A stretch of 64,000 bases of DNA from Streptococcus sp. DTU_2020_1001019_1_SI_AUS_MUR_006 (GTDB taxonomy: Bacteria; Bacillota; Bacilli; Lactobacillales; Streptococcaceae): positions 1,385,501-1,449,500 of the forward strand of contig NZ_CP135436.1 in the NCBI RefSeq assembly GCF_032340315.1. Direction: 5' to 3'. The position numbers were made by a program, and so were the translations under genes. Position 1 is the stretch's first letter. The number at the start of each line of letters is the position of its first letter. Below, piece after piece: positions 37,715 through 46,691 of this stretch. Below the pieces are notes generated by a model. It saw only the letters and a program-made list of their open reading frames with translations, was not told the DNA's origin and did no database searches.

Positions 37715-38182
37715 GTGTGCGTTTTTCAAACTACTTTAGATTTTTATAGAGAGAAAGCGTATGAGATGATTGAAAATAGTGGAGGGAGAGATTTAATGCT
37801 AGAGTGGAAATCTAATATTCCAGAAGATGAATATGAAGCTAGTGCAGCTTTTAGCGAAAATAGTCATTACGAGATTTCTACGATGACTTTGAAGGGAAAG
37901 AAACATCTGATTCGATTGAAATTTCCCTTCTGTCATTTTTACCAAATTACAGATAGAAACTTATATGATGTTCTTCATCAGATTCCTAGTTCGTCAGAGC
38001 TTGAATACTCTATTTATAAGCTAGAAACTAGTAGCTTAATTACAGAAGTGATTCATAGGGCGGGTGGAGTTTTGGCTGAAGAAGACTTGGTTCATTTTCG
38101 TATTTGTGCAAAGAATCTAGTTTTTGACTTAGTTCTCTATAAAAATCAAGAGAGTGATATAAGGATAGAAGAGGTTGGTTAA
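37715..38182 (+). CDS. hypothetical protein, ~155 aa
   Basis: A soluble acidic protein with no family I recognise. The frame opens at GTG 37715 without a good Shine-Dalgarno; ATG 37766 (MIENSGGRD) is the next choice. It ends 2 bp before the following gene, so the two are coupled. It lies between the GmrSD-type gene and tRNA-Arg, at the right edge of the island. Confidence 0.5.
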   Translation: MCVFQTTLDFYREKAYEMIENSGGRDLMLEWKSNIPEDEYEASAAFSENSHYEISTMTLKGKKHLIRLKFPFCHFYQITDRNLYDVLHQIPSSSELEYSIYKLETSSLITEVIHRAGGVLAEEDLVHFRICAKNLVFDLVLYKNQESDIRIEEVG

Positions 38183-38184
38183 AA

Positions 38185-38568
38185 ATGAAGTGGGTTCATA
38201 TTGGTGAGGAAATAGAGTATGATTGGTATGAACTACGGTGTCAACTTTCTCAAGAAAATCACCTACAAATTTTTCTTGAGGGCTTAAAGAATCAAAAGCT
38301 CAAATACTGTATTGATTTTGGTAAGATTCTTTTTTGCAGATCCATCGATGAGGGGTGGGACCTGAATTTGCTCGAAGAAGATTTACTTAGTGGACCAGAA
38401 ATTCCCTATTTATCAGATGGGATTTTACTTGAAATGATAGACACTCACCTTAAAAACAGAGTTCAAAAATTTTATCCTGATCCCATCTATCACTACCAAG
38501 TACAGGGAATTAATTTTGGGATAGACGTTCTTACAGAGGCATTTCCGATTATTAAAAAACTAGACTGA
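38185..38568 (+). CDS. hypothetical protein, 127 aa
   Basis: 127 residues beginning MKWVHIGEEIEYDWYELRC, with GAAGAGGTTGG ahead of the ATG and only 2 bp after the previous stop. Acidic, soluble and without a known motif. The pair 37715/38185 looks like a small two-gene cassette, possibly immunity-like, but no function is claimed. Confidence 0.6.
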   Translation: MKWVHIGEEIEYDWYELRCQLSQENHLQIFLEGLKNQKLKYCIDFGKILFCRSIDEGWDLNLLEEDLLSGPEIPYLSDGILLEMIDTHLKNRVQKFYPDPIYHYQVQGINFGIDVLTEAFPIIKKLD

Positions 38569-38707
38569 AACCAAGGTAAAAGCAACCCTTTTTCAACAAT
38601 AAAATAGGCTCCATAATATCTATAGGGAATTTATCCACTAGAAATATTATAGAGCTTAAATCCTTACAGCTTTATCTACAGATTTTGGTAAGTTCTTTAT
38701 AAAATAT

Positions 38708-38778
38708 CCACCCTGAGGGAATCGAACCCCCATCTCAAGAACCGGAATCTTACGTGATATCCATTACACTAAGGGTGG
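38708..38778 (-). tRNA. tRNA-Arg (anticodon CCG)
   Basis: The minus strand folds into a cloverleaf: acceptor CCACCCT/AGGGTGG, anticodon stem TAAGA/TCTTG with loop TTCCGGT (anticodon CCG), and T arm GGGGG-TTCGATT-CCCTC. 71 nt, CCA not encoded. It marks the right border of the variable island; no part of it is duplicated in the island, so it does not look like the integration site. Confidence 0.9.
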
Positions 38779-38845
38779 AAACTTTAATTATTATATCAAA
38801 AAAGAGAGCTGAACTCAAGTTTTTTCTAAACTCAGCAAAAGGAGA

Positions 38846-38882
38846 ATAAAAAAAGGATTCAGTATTGAAACGAATCCTCTAT
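38846..38882 (-). terminator. terminator after mscL
   Basis: On the minus strand AGAGGATTCG pairs with TGAATCCT, then TTTTTT (38848-38880). A weaker hairpin (GCTGA/TCAGC, 38802-38838) lies between it and the tRNA. Confidence 0.7.
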
Positions 38883-38886
38883 ATGA

Positions 38887-39267
38887 TTATTTTTTCTCAA
38901 GAAGTGCTTTGATTTCTTGAAGAACTTCCAATTCAGTTGGACCAGCAGGTGCTTCTTCAACAACCTCTTCTTTTTTAGTAAGGCTTTGAGCTTTTTCCAT
39001 AGCTTTAATCACAAAGAATAGAACAGTACCAACTACAAGGAAGTTGATAATAGCACTCAAGAATTTACCGTAAGTAACACCATTCCATGCAAGCTCAGCG
39101 ATGTTTTGTACTTTCGCAGCTTCCAAGGCTGGGTTCAATAGGAGTGGAGTGATGATATCATTAACAAATGAAGTTACGATAGCACCAAAAGCAGAAGCGA
39201 TGATCACACCGACAGCAAGGTCTACAACATTACCGCGGAGCAAAAATTCTTTAAGATCTTTTAACAT
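38887..39267 (-). CDS. mscL: large-conductance mechanosensitive channel
   Basis: 126 residues. The N-terminal MLKDLKEFLLRGNVVDLAVGVIIASAFGAIVTS is the amphipathic helix and pore-forming TM1; TM2 is about 64-90, and a C-terminal acidic helical bundle follows. It releases solutes on hypo-osmotic shock. It ends EIKALLEKK as usual. Transcribed alone with its own terminator. Confidence 0.96.
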   Translation of the reverse strand: MLKDLKEFLLRGNVVDLAVGVIIASAFGAIVTSFVNDIITPLLLNPALEAAKVQNIAELAWNGVTYGKFLSAIINFLVVGTVLFFVIKAMEKAQSLTKKEEVVEEAPAGPTELEVLQEIKALLEKK

Positions 39268-39337
39268 TTTCTTTTTCCTTTCGAAATTTTACAGTCTAAA
39301 TTATATCTCAATCATCTGTTGAATTCAAGAAATATGC

Positions 39338-39772
39338 TTAGTGTTTTTTAAAAACAAAAACTTTACTGAAAATGTAATTGAGGACTATAATAGTTATTTG
39401 TGCCAAAATAGTCTCAATTGTATTGATAGTATTGAGATCATCACCTACAAATTGACCGATAATATGGGGGAAACTTGTCACAAAAATAAAGGTTAGGAGC
39501 AGGTCTAAGAGAAAGGTAATGAATCTTGCGGTCGTAAATTTTATCAGGCGCTTGAACCAATTTTTTCGTTTCTGTTTAAAAACAATGGTATCATTGGTGA
39601 AAAAAGCAAACAAAATTCCAGCTATATTTCCCAAAGCAGTCGCCAATAATTCTTGTTTGCAAAGATAAAAAATCGTGATGCGAACAATGATAGAAACAAG
39701 AGTAGTTGCAACTCCGAAAAATAAGTAGGAGAGAATTTCATTATCGAAGAATTTTTTTATGTATGTTTTCAT
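39338..39772 (-). CDS. GtrA family membrane protein
   Basis: 144 residues with four predicted membrane helices and the GtrA hallmark regions FFGVATTLVSI and FAFFTNDTIVFKQK. GtrA-like proteins move lipid-linked sugars or pair with glycosyltransferases, none of which is adjacent here. The gene is divergent from queT and 70 bp upstream (on its strand) of mscL. Confidence 0.85.
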   Translation of the reverse strand: MKTYIKKFFDNEILSYLFFGVATTLVSIIVRITIFYLCKQELLATALGNIAGILFAFFTNDTIVFKQKRKNWFKRLIKFTTARFITFLLDLLLTFIFVTSFPHIIGQFVGDDLNTINTIETILAQITIIVLNYIFSKVFVFKKH

Positions 39773-39833
39773 AAAAATAGTATAGCATAAAGGAGATAAA
39801 TGTGCTATACTTGAAAGGTTGACTTGTTCAACC

Positions 39834-39893
39834 CTTGGTGCTTAGCTTCTTTCACCAAGCATATTTTACGCGGGTTAATCGCTAAAGGAGAAT
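39834..39893 (+). promoter_or_regulatory. preQ1-II riboswitch before queT
   Basis: CTTGGTGCTTAGCTTCTTTC...CACCAAGCATATTTTACGCGG, a short spacer and CGCTAAAGGAGAA reproduce the preQ1-II (COG4708) aptamer of streptococci almost base for base. The stem CTTGGTG/CACCAAG is clear, and the Shine-Dalgarno AAGGAG is part of the pseudoknot, so preQ1 should block translation of queT. An extended -10 (TGCTATACT, 39803-39811) lies just upstream. Confidence 0.93.
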
Positions 39894-39898
39894 AATAG

Positions 39899-40408
39899 AT
39901 GAAAAAACTTACTGTCCGTGATTTGGCAGATATTGCCATTGTCGCAGCAATTTATGTGGTTTTGACAATCACACCACCCCTTAATGCTATCAGTTACGGT
40001 GCTTATCAGTTTCGTATCTCTGAAATGATGAATTTTCTTGCCTTTTACAATCCTAAGTACATTATCGGTGTTACTCTTGGCTGTATGATTGCTAATTTCT
40101 TCAGTTTTGGAATCATCGATGTTGCGGTTGGTGGAGGTTCTACGCTTGTCTTCCTAAGTTTGGGAGTATTGTTGTTTAGCAAATATAAAAAAGACTATCT
40201 TTTTAATGGATTGATTCGTAAAGATCATTTCTTATTTTCAATTCTTTTTTCGATTTCAATGATTACCATTGCTGCTGAATTGAACATCGTAGCAGAAGCA
40301 CCTTTCTTCTTAACTTGGTTTACAACTGCTATCGGAGAATTCGCTTCACTCATTGTTGGTGCTATTCTTATCGGAAAAATCGGTAAACGTCTTGATTTGA
40401 CCAGATAA
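39899..40408 (+). CDS. queT: queuosine precursor transporter QueT
   Basis: A 169-residue integral membrane protein, the S-component of an ECF transporter for a queuosine precursor. Five or six hydrophobic helices are seen, with YGAYQFRISEMMNFLAFYNP near 37-56 and the start MKKLTVRDLADIAIVAAIYV. The preQ1-II riboswitch directly upstream fits its substrate. Confidence 0.93.
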   Translation: MKKLTVRDLADIAIVAAIYVVLTITPPLNAISYGAYQFRISEMMNFLAFYNPKYIIGVTLGCMIANFFSFGIIDVAVGGGSTLVFLSLGVLLFSKYKKDYLFNGLIRKDHFLFSILFSISMITIAAELNIVAEAPFFLTWFTTAIGEFASLIVGAILIGKIGKRLDLTR

Positions 40409-40434
40409 AGATATCACATCAAATATTTGTGAAA

Positions 40435-40461
40435 AGGGCTGAACTTTGTTCAGTCTTTTTC
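40435..40461 (+). terminator. terminator after queT
   Basis: GGGCTGAAC (40437-40444) and GTTCAGTC (40448-40455) form the stem, then TTTTT. Confidence 0.75.
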
Positions 40462-40525
40462 TTCGTCCATAAAACTAGTTGTTCAATAAAAGTGATATAA
40501 TAAAGAAAAAAGGGATTATTTTAAT

Positions 40526-40939
40526 ATGTATGGTTATCGTATTTCAGTTTTTGAAGTCCTTTGGAAAAATCAGGTCATTAGATTTTTGTTAATTTTTTTA
40601 GCACTATTTTATTTCTATCTTTTTTTCCAAAGAGTTAAGACATCTTTAAAAAGTGGTGGGAGTATGTTGGATCCTTTTCATATTGCAAAGGGAAGATTAT
40701 ACATTCACACGATTATTCTTTTTAGAAAAAGGATTGTTCCTCTAGCTGAAATTAGACAGATTGATATTGATTACGTTCGAGGGAGAAGAATGAATGGGGA
40801 CAGGTATCATCTGTACTTTACAAGGAAAGATGGAAAATCTTTTACTTTTCATTTTGGAAAAAGCAAAAGAAACGAGGAGTTATTGAAAAATCTTGCCAAT
40901 GTGGCCAAGAAGTGCCATATTAAAATCTATTATTATTAA
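40526..40939 (+). CDS. hypothetical membrane protein, 137 aa
   Basis: One hydrophobic segment at ~18-34 (FLLIFLALFYFYLFF) is followed by a basic cytoplasmic domain with a beta-rich pattern (FRKRIVPLAEIRQIDIDYVRG, YHLYFTRKDGKSFTFHF) that resembles bacterial PH-type domains. It has an extended upstream AT-rich promoter (TGATATAATAAAG near 40493). Function unknown. Confidence 0.65.
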   Translation: MYGYRISVFEVLWKNQVIRFLLIFLALFYFYLFFQRVKTSLKSGGSMLDPFHIAKGRLYIHTIILFRKRIVPLAEIRQIDIDYVRGRRMNGDRYHLYFTRKDGKSFTFHFGKSKRNEELLKNLANVAKKCHIKIYYY

Positions 40940-41005
40940 GAGTCGATTGCTAAAATTGGATTGTTGTCACTTGTGACAGTTGTCAAAGCTAGGAGAGTAG
41001 CTAAT

Positions 41006-41653
41006 ATGAATCAACTACAAGTAATAAGAGAAGATAAACAACTAAGAATTTTATTGATGCAAGAATGCGATATTCTCTTTTATGACCAGTTTAAAGAGGT
41101 TGAATTTTCTAAGAACAATGAAGTTTATTCTCTTTCGCCCATAGCCTTTGCTAAAGACGGCAGCGGGGGAGAATATGTAATTCTTGAGGATGATAGTATC
41201 GGCTTTATAGGGAGTGAAGGCCAAGTTGGTCGGGTAGCAGAAAGCCTTGATGACTTGCTTACCTTCTTACTTCATGCTGGTTATATCTCTGATTTTTCTT
41301 GTCGTTTGCTCTATCAAAACAAGGATTTGTTGGTAAAATTCTGTCAAGGATTTCTCAATAAAGTACGAGAAAACTATCAGTCAAAAGGGGAAGTGTGGGA
41401 TAAAGTGAGAGCTGGGCTTGCACAAGAGTTGGGACTTGAATTTAAGCCAGAAAAACTACAAGAGTTAGCCTTCAATTTTTATCAATCAGCGATAAGAACC
41501 CCTCAATTCACTTGTAAATATGGTCATGGTGAGAATGAATATGTCTGTGATTCTGTTTTGTCAGATATTGTCGGCTTGTGGGTTTCAGAGCTGGTAGGGT
41601 TGACTGCAGAAGAAATTGAAGCTTTTGCAAGCACTAAAAACAATCAAATGTAA
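41006..41653 (+). CDS. hypothetical protein, 215 aa (SUKH-like middle part)
   Basis: The start ATG 41006 has AGGAGAG eight bases ahead; an upstream GTG/TTG extension to 40961 is open but has no ribosome binding site. The stretch EYVILEDDSIGFIGSEGQVGR and the following ESLDDLLTFLL resemble SMI1/KNR4 (SUKH) proteins, a family that includes many toxin immunity proteins. The C-terminal half is helical. The assignment is tentative. Confidence 0.55.
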   Translation: MNQLQVIREDKQLRILLMQECDILFYDQFKEVEFSKNNEVYSLSPIAFAKDGSGGEYVILEDDSIGFIGSEGQVGRVAESLDDLLTFLLHAGYISDFSCRLLYQNKDLLVKFCQGFLNKVRENYQSKGEVWDKVRAGLAQELGLEFKPEKLQELAFNFYQSAIRTPQFTCKYGHGENEYVCDSVLSDIVGLWVSELVGLTAEEIEAFASTKNNQM

Positions 41654-41724
41654 AGGACAAAAATTTATTTCCACTTAAAATATTTTATGTTATACTATTA
41701 ACAATGATATTTTAAGGAGTTTAT

Positions 41725-42522
41725 ATGAGTTCGTCAGAATTTATTTCAAAGATTGATTATTATTGCCATAAGAAAGAGAGTCTATTTGACCAAAGCAAGT
41801 TTAAATATTCCATTCGCTCGATGTTTGCAGGTGCTTTCTTAACCTTTAGTACAGCCGCTGGGGCCATAGGTGCTGATCTACTCAATAGCATCGTTCCAAG
41901 TGCTGGCTATTTTCTTTTTCCCTTTGTATTTGCTTGGGGACTTGCCTATATCGTTTTCTTAAATGCTGAATTGGTGACCTCAAATATGATGTACCTGACA
42001 GCTGGAACATTCTTGAAGAAGATTGATTGGAAAAAAGCCTTTGTCATTTTGCTCTATTGTGCCTTTTTCAACTTAGTTGGTGCTCTGTTAGCAGGTTGGT
42101 GCTTTGCTAATTCATCGGCTTTTTCACACCTGACACACGACAGTTATCTTCCAAAGATTGTAGCTAAGAAGTTGGCACGACCTAGTGAGTTGGTCTTGTT
42201 GGAAGGGATTTTGGCAAATATGTTCGTAAATATTGCCATTCTATCTTCAATTTTGGTTAAGGATAGCAATGCCAAACTCTGGATTATCTTGTCAGCTATT
42301 TCTATGTTTGTTTTCTTATCTAACGAGCATATTGCAGCCAATTTTTCGTCTTTTAGTATTATTAAATTTAGTATTGTAGCTGATCAGATTGCAAACTTTG
42401 ATATTCCAAATATCCTACGCCATTGGGGAGTTACCTTTATCGCCAACTTGATTGGTGGAGGATTCTTGATAGGCTTACCATACGCTTATCTTAATAAAAA
42501 TGAAGAGACTTATGTTGATTAG
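41725..42522 (+). CDS. formate/nitrite transporter family channel, copy 1
   Basis: 265 residues with six hydrophobic segments of the FNT fold (FocA/NirC). The region MFAGAFLTFSTAAGAIGADL and the later FLSNEHIAANFSSF match the family constrictions. FNT proteins are pentamers that pass formate, nitrite or similar monovalent acids with protons. A closely related gene follows at 42911. It ends NKNEETYVD, as copy 2 ends NKNEDTYVD. Confidence 0.87.
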   Translation: MSSSEFISKIDYYCHKKESLFDQSKFKYSIRSMFAGAFLTFSTAAGAIGADLLNSIVPSAGYFLFPFVFAWGLAYIVFLNAELVTSNMMYLTAGTFLKKIDWKKAFVILLYCAFFNLVGALLAGWCFANSSAFSHLTHDSYLPKIVAKKLARPSELVLLEGILANMFVNIAILSSILVKDSNAKLWIILSAISMFVFLSNEHIAANFSSFSIIKFSIVADQIANFDIPNILRHWGVTFIANLIGGGFLIGLPYAYLNKNEETYVD

Positions 42523-42910
42523 CACTTAGCTCTTACTAAATAAAATGAAAATCAATAATATAGGAGGTCGGGGAAAAAATCCAGACCTCGATTTTTTTCC
42601 AAAGAAGCTTTTGATAAAAACGTTATTTTCTCTGTCTATAAATTCAAACATATTATTAGTTCATGGACTTTAGCTGAAAACTAAAGAGGCTTTTTTGTAA
42701 ATTCAATATAGATTAAAGTGAAAACACATATTAAATATATAGAATAGAGAGTTTGAAAATAAAGGGTTGAAAACATTAAAGATACTGATACAAAGCAAAT
42801 GGAAACGATTGCTACAAGTGATAAAAATATTGTAAATAGAATTAAGAAAGCCTTTCCATAATTTCGATTTTATGTTATAATATTCACAAATAAAAGTTTT
42901 AGGAGTTTAT
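42523..42910. other. intergenic stretch with terminator and promoter
   Basis: 388 bp between the two FNT genes. GAGGTC/GACCTC (42564-42589) followed by ATTTTTTT is a terminator of the same repeated type as at 11331 and 14157. A second hairpin CTTTAG/CTAAAG (42669-42686) precedes AGGCTTTTTT. A -10 TATAAT is near 42876 in front of copy 2. No gene. Confidence 0.65.
42562..42598 (+). terminator. terminator after FNT copy 1
   Basis: GGAGGTCGGG and CCAGACCTC pair, then a T-rich run. Confidence 0.75.
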
Positions 42911-43708
42911 ATGGTTTCTTCAGAATTTATCTCAAAAATTGAATTTGCTTGTAAGAAAAAGGAAAGTCTTTACAGTCAAAGTAAATTCAAGTATGCTATC
43001 CGTTCAATGTTTGCTGGTGCATTCTTAACATTTAGTACAGCAGCTGGTGCAGTTGGAGCTGACTTGATTAATAAGCTTGCTCCTGGTAGTGGACGTTTCC
43101 TCTTCCCATTTGTTTTCGCTTGGGGATTGGCTTACATTGTCTTCTTGAATGCTGAGTTAGTAACATCTAACATGATGTTCTTGACAGCTGGTAGCTTTTT
43201 GAAAAAGATTAGCTGGAGAAAAACTGCTGAAATCCTTCTATACTGTACACTCTTTAATTTGATCGGTGCTCTTATAGCAGGTTGGGGATTCGCCCATTCA
43301 GCAGCTTATGCAAACCTTACCCATGATAGCTTTATTTCTGGAGTTGTGGAAATGAAGTTGGGCCGTTCAAATGAACTTATCTTGCTTGAAGCTATCTTGG
43401 CTAATGTCTTTGTAAATATCGCGATTCTTTCATTCGTTTTAGTTAAGGATGGTGGAGCAAAACTTTGGTTGGTTCTTTCAGCCATTTACATGTTTGTATT
43501 CTTAACAAACGAGCACATCGCCGCAAACTTTGCTTCATTTGCGATTGTGAAGTTCAGTGTTGCTGCTGATTCAATCGCAAACTTCGGTATTGGAAATATC
43601 CTTCGTCACTGGGGTGTGACCTTTATCGGTAACCTTATCGGAGGTGGTCTACTGATGGGATTACCTTACGCCTTCTTAAATAAAAACGAAGATACATACG
43701 TAGATTAA
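42911..43708 (+). CDS. formate/nitrite transporter family channel, copy 2
   Basis: 265 residues, gap-free paralogue of the gene at 41725, with the family motifs MFAGAFLTFSTAAGAVGADL and FLTNEHIAANFASF. Differences are spread through loops and the N-terminus. The codon choice is more of the highly expressed type than in copy 1. Both copies have their own promoter and terminator, so they can be used under different conditions; specificity is unknown. Confidence 0.87.
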   Translation: MVSSEFISKIEFACKKKESLYSQSKFKYAIRSMFAGAFLTFSTAAGAVGADLINKLAPGSGRFLFPFVFAWGLAYIVFLNAELVTSNMMFLTAGSFLKKISWRKTAEILLYCTLFNLIGALIAGWGFAHSAAYANLTHDSFISGVVEMKLGRSNELILLEAILANVFVNIAILSFVLVKDGGAKLWLVLSAIYMFVFLTNEHIAANFASFAIVKFSVAADSIANFGIGNILRHWGVTFIGNLIGGGLLMGLPYAFLNKNEDTYVD

Positions 43709-43738
43709 AAGTTGGATTCATTCCAACTTTTTCTTTTT
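43707..43738 (+). terminator. terminator after FNT copy 2
   Basis: AAGTTGGA (43709-43716) and TCCAACTT (43722-43730) with a TTCAT-type loop, then T-rich sequence. Confidence 0.8.
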
Positions 43739-43788
43739 GTTTATCCATGCTATAATGAATGTAGAATAGTTAAATATAGAGGAATAAC

Positions 43789-45063
43789 ATGAACGAGATT
43801 AAATGTCCCAATTGTGGCGAAGTATTTACAGTCAATGAAAGCCAATATGCAGAACTACTTTCTCAAGTTCGCACTGCAGAGTTTGATAAGGAATTGCATG
43901 AACGAATCAAACAAGAATTGACATTGGTGGAACAAAAAGCCTTAAATGAACAACAGGCAAAACTAGCTCAAAAAGATCAAGAAATTGCCCAGCTTCAAAG
44001 TCAAATTAACAACTTTGATACAGAAAAAGAATTGGCCAAAAAGGAAGTGGAGCAAAGTGCAAGTCAAAGCTTGCTAGAGAAGGAAAAAGAAGTCCAAGCT
44101 CTCGAAAATCAATTGGCTACCTTGCGTTTAGAGCATGAAAATCAACTACAAAAAACACTATCTGATTTAGAGAAAGAACGTGATCAGGTCAAAAACCAGC
44201 TCCTTTTACAAGAAAAAGAAAATGAGTTGTCTCTAGCCTCTGTAAAACAAAATTATGAGGCCCAGCTTAAGGCGGCTAATGAGCAGGTTGAGTTCTATAA
44301 GAATTTCAAAGCCCAACAATCAACAAAGGCTATTGGTGAAAGTCTGGAACACTATGCGGAAGGTGAGTTCAACAAGGTTCGTAGCTTTGCCTTCCCAAAT
44401 GCTTACTTTGAAAAGGACAACAAGGTTTCAGCACGTGGTTCTAAGGGCGATTTCATTTTCCGTGATTTTGATGAAAATGGACTAGAATTCATTTCCATCA
44501 TGTTTGAGATGAAAAATGAAGCAGACGGGACAGAGAAGAAACATAAGAATGCAGACTTTTACAAGGAATTAGATAAAGACCGCCGTGAGAAAGACTGTGA
44601 GTATGCTGTTTTGGTAAGTATGCTTGAAGCAGAAAACGACTACTTTAATACAGGAATTGTTGACGTTAGCCATGAATATGAGAAGATGTATGTCATTCGT
44701 CCCCAGTTCTTTATTCAACTAATTGGACTCTTGCGCAATGCTGCCCTTAATTCCCTAAAATACAAGCAGGAGTTAGCGCTTGTTCGTGAGCAAAATATCG
44801 ATATCACGCATTTTGAGGAAGATTTGGACGCTTTCAAGGTAGCTTTTGCAAAGAATTATAATTCAGCTTCGGTCAACTTCGGAAAGGCCATCGATGAGAT
44901 TGATAAAGCCATTAAGCGTATGGAAGAGGTCAAGAAATTCCTGACAACATCAGAAAACCAACTCCGACTGGCTAATAACAAGCTGGATGATGTTTCTGTC
45001 AAAAAATTAACCCGCAAAAATCCAACCATGAAAGCAAAGTTTGAAGCATTGAAGGGGGAATAG
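43789..45063 (+). CDS. DUF2130 coiled-coil protein
   Basis: 424 residues: a small CxxC element at the N-terminus (CPNCGEVF, Cys6/Cys9), a long glutamine/glutamate-rich coiled coil at ~25-175, then the DUF2130 domain ([35 protein letters not shown]) with a restriction-endonuclease-like Glu/Lys pattern. The family function is not established; a DNA-related role is a guess. A TATAAT lies near 43752, and truB follows after 10 bp. Confidence 0.8.
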   Translation: MNEIKCPNCGEVFTVNESQYAELLSQVRTAEFDKELHERIKQELTLVEQKALNEQQAKLAQKDQEIAQLQSQINNFDTEKELAKKEVEQSASQSLLEKEKEVQALENQLATLRLEHENQLQKTLSDLEKERDQVKNQLLLQEKENELSLASVKQNYEAQLKAANEQVEFYKNFKAQQSTKAIGESLEHYAEGEFNKVRSFAFPNAYFEKDNKVSARGSKGDFIFRDFDENGLEFISIMFEMKNEADGTEKKHKNADFYKELDKDRREKDCEYAVLVSMLEAENDYFNTGIVDVSHEYEKMYVIRPQFFIQLIGLLRNAALNSLKYKQELALVREQNIDITHFEEDLDAFKVAFAKNYNSASVNFGKAIDEIDKAIKRMEEVKKFLTTSENQLRLANNKLDDVSVKKLTRKNPTMKAKFEALKGE

Positions 45064-45073
45064 AAAGCAAGAC

Positions 45074-45952
45074 ATGAACGGTATTATCAACTTAAAAAAA
45101 GAGGCGGGGATGACCTCGCATGATGCAGTTTTCAAGCTGCGTAGGATTTTAGGAACTAAGAAGATTGGTCATGGAGGGACTTTAGACCCTGATGTTGTCG
45201 GTGTTTTACCGATTGCCGTCGGTAAGGCAACCCGCATGGTCGAGTTTATGCAGGACGAGGGTAAAGTCTATGAAGGTGAAATCACCCTAGGCTATTCAAC
45301 AACAACCGAGGATGCTAGTGGTGAGGTAGTTGCAGAGACACCAGTTTTGTCACCTCTGGATGAGGATCTTGTTGATGAAGCAATCGCTAGTCTGACAGGT
45401 CCTATCACTCAGATTCCACCTATGTACTCTGCTGTCAAGGTCAATGGTCGCAAACTCTATGAATATGCGCGTGCTAGTCAGGAAGTGGAGCGTCCAGAAC
45501 GTCAGGTGACGATCTATAGTTTTGAAAGAACTAGCCCTATTTCCTATGAAAATAATCTTGCACGCTTTACCTTCCGTGTAAAATGCAGTAAGGGAACCTA
45601 TATTCGTACCTTGTCGGTTGACTTGGGAGAAAAACTTGGCTATGCAGCTCATATGTCTCATTTAACACGAACAAGTGCAGCGGGCTTGCAGTTAGATAAT
45701 GCTTTGACCTTGAATGAAATTGAGGAAAAGGTTCAAGCTGGTGAATTAGACTTTCTTCATCCCCTAGAGATTGGGACAGGTGACTTGGTCAAGGTATATT
45801 TGACTCCAGAGCAGGCAGAAGAAGTGCGTTTTGGTCGCTTTATTGAATTGGAACAAACCGAGAAGGAATTGGCTGGTTTTGAAGGTGAAAAATTACTAGC
45901 CATTTTAGAGAAACGTGACCAACTCTATAAGCCTAGAAAGGTTTTCAATTGA
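45074..45952 (+). CDS. truB: tRNA pseudouridine-55 synthase
   Basis: 292 residues. Catalytic Asp38 lies in [19 protein letters not shown]. It converts U55 in the T loop of tRNAs. The N-terminal [17 protein letters not shown] and the later [10 protein letters not shown] are family signatures. In many streptococci it is followed by ribF; here ribF is elsewhere in the window (59627). Confidence 0.96.
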   Translation: MNGIINLKKEAGMTSHDAVFKLRRILGTKKIGHGGTLDPDVVGVLPIAVGKATRMVEFMQDEGKVYEGEITLGYSTTTEDASGEVVAETPVLSPLDEDLVDEAIASLTGPITQIPPMYSAVKVNGRKLYEYARASQEVERPERQVTIYSFERTSPISYENNLARFTFRVKCSKGTYIRTLSVDLGEKLGYAAHMSHLTRTSAAGLQLDNALTLNEIEEKVQAGELDFLHPLEIGTGDLVKVYLTPEQAEEVRFGRFIELEQTEKELAGFEGEKLLAILEKRDQLYKPRKVFN

Positions 45953-46063
45953 TTAGGACTGGTGGTAAAATCGCAAACTGATTTTTAGTTTTAAAAAATG
46001 CTAAAAGACAGTTCAGTTTGGACCCGAAAAAGTTATGAAAAAGGGTTGAAAACACGGTGATAT

Positions 46064-46092
46064 TTGACAGTTTTGCTTGCTTATGATAATAT
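46064..46092 (+). promoter_or_regulatory. promoter of rocS
   Basis: TTGACA (46064-46069), 17-nt spacer, TAATAT (46087-46092), 38 bp before the gene. Confidence 0.65.
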
Positions 46093-46130
46093 TTAAATAA
46101 AGAAAAGCTAGAAAACTTTCAGAGGATATT

Positions 46131-46622
46131 ATGAGTATTGAGATGACTGTTAGTGAGATTGCTGAGGTCTTGGGCTTGTCCCGCCAAGCAATCAATAACC
46201 GTGTCAAGGAATTACCTGAAGAAGATACGACTAAAAATGATAAAGGAGTCACTGTGGTAACTCGCAGTGGCTTGATTAAGCTTGAAGAAATCTACAAAAA
46301 AACCATTTTTGAAGATGAACCTGTTAGTGATGATGTGAAGCAACGTGAGTTAATGGAGATTCTTGTTGATGAAAAGAACGCTGAAATCATCCGTCTTTAT
46401 GAGCAGTTAAAGGCCAAAGACAAACAGTTAGCTGAAAAAGATGAACAGATGCGTGTTAAAGACCGTCAAATCGCAGAAAAAGATAAGCAATTGGATCAAC
46501 AACAACAGTTAACTCTACAAGCTATGAAGGACCAAGAAAACCTTCAGTTGGAGTTGGATCAGGCTAAGCAAGAAGTACAAGCAACGAAGAAAGGCTTCTT
46601 TGCTCGCTTATTTGGAGGATAA
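46131..46622 (+). CDS. rocS: RocS-like chromosome segregation protein
   Basis: 163 residues. N-terminal helix-turn-helix (TVSEIAEVLGLSRQAINNRV, 6-25), then a repetitive coiled coil (KDKQLAEKDEQMRVKDRQ...) and a short amphipathic C-terminus KKGFFARLFGG. Length and layout match pneumococcal RocS, which binds DNA and the membrane and helps nucleoid segregation and protection. The protein was earlier described only as DUF536. Assignment rests on this layout. Confidence 0.78.
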   Translation: MSIEMTVSEIAEVLGLSRQAINNRVKELPEEDTTKNDKGVTVVTRSGLIKLEEIYKKTIFEDEPVSDDVKQRELMEILVDEKNAEIIRLYEQLKAKDKQLAEKDEQMRVKDRQIAEKDKQLDQQQQLTLQAMKDQENLQLELDQAKQEVQATKKGFFARLFGG

Positions 46623-46626
46623 GAAA

Positions 46627-46665
46627 AAACTGCTTGGTTTCTAGGTATAACCAAGTAGTTTCTTT
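46627..46665 (+). terminator. terminator after rocS
   Basis: AACTGCTTGGTT (46628-46640) pairs with AACCAAGTAGTT (46649-46661), then TCTTTTT. Confidence 0.82.
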
Positions 46666-46691
46666 TTCAAATACAATAAGGAATGGATAAG

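Noticed and set aside
38741..38762. 17-nt match (GGAATCTTACGTGATAT) between the tRNA-Arg gene and the start of tatA, as a possible attachment-site pair
   Set aside because: The match does not extend, lies in coding sequence of tatA, and a 17-mer shared once in 64 kb can arise by chance; no element lies between with matching ends.
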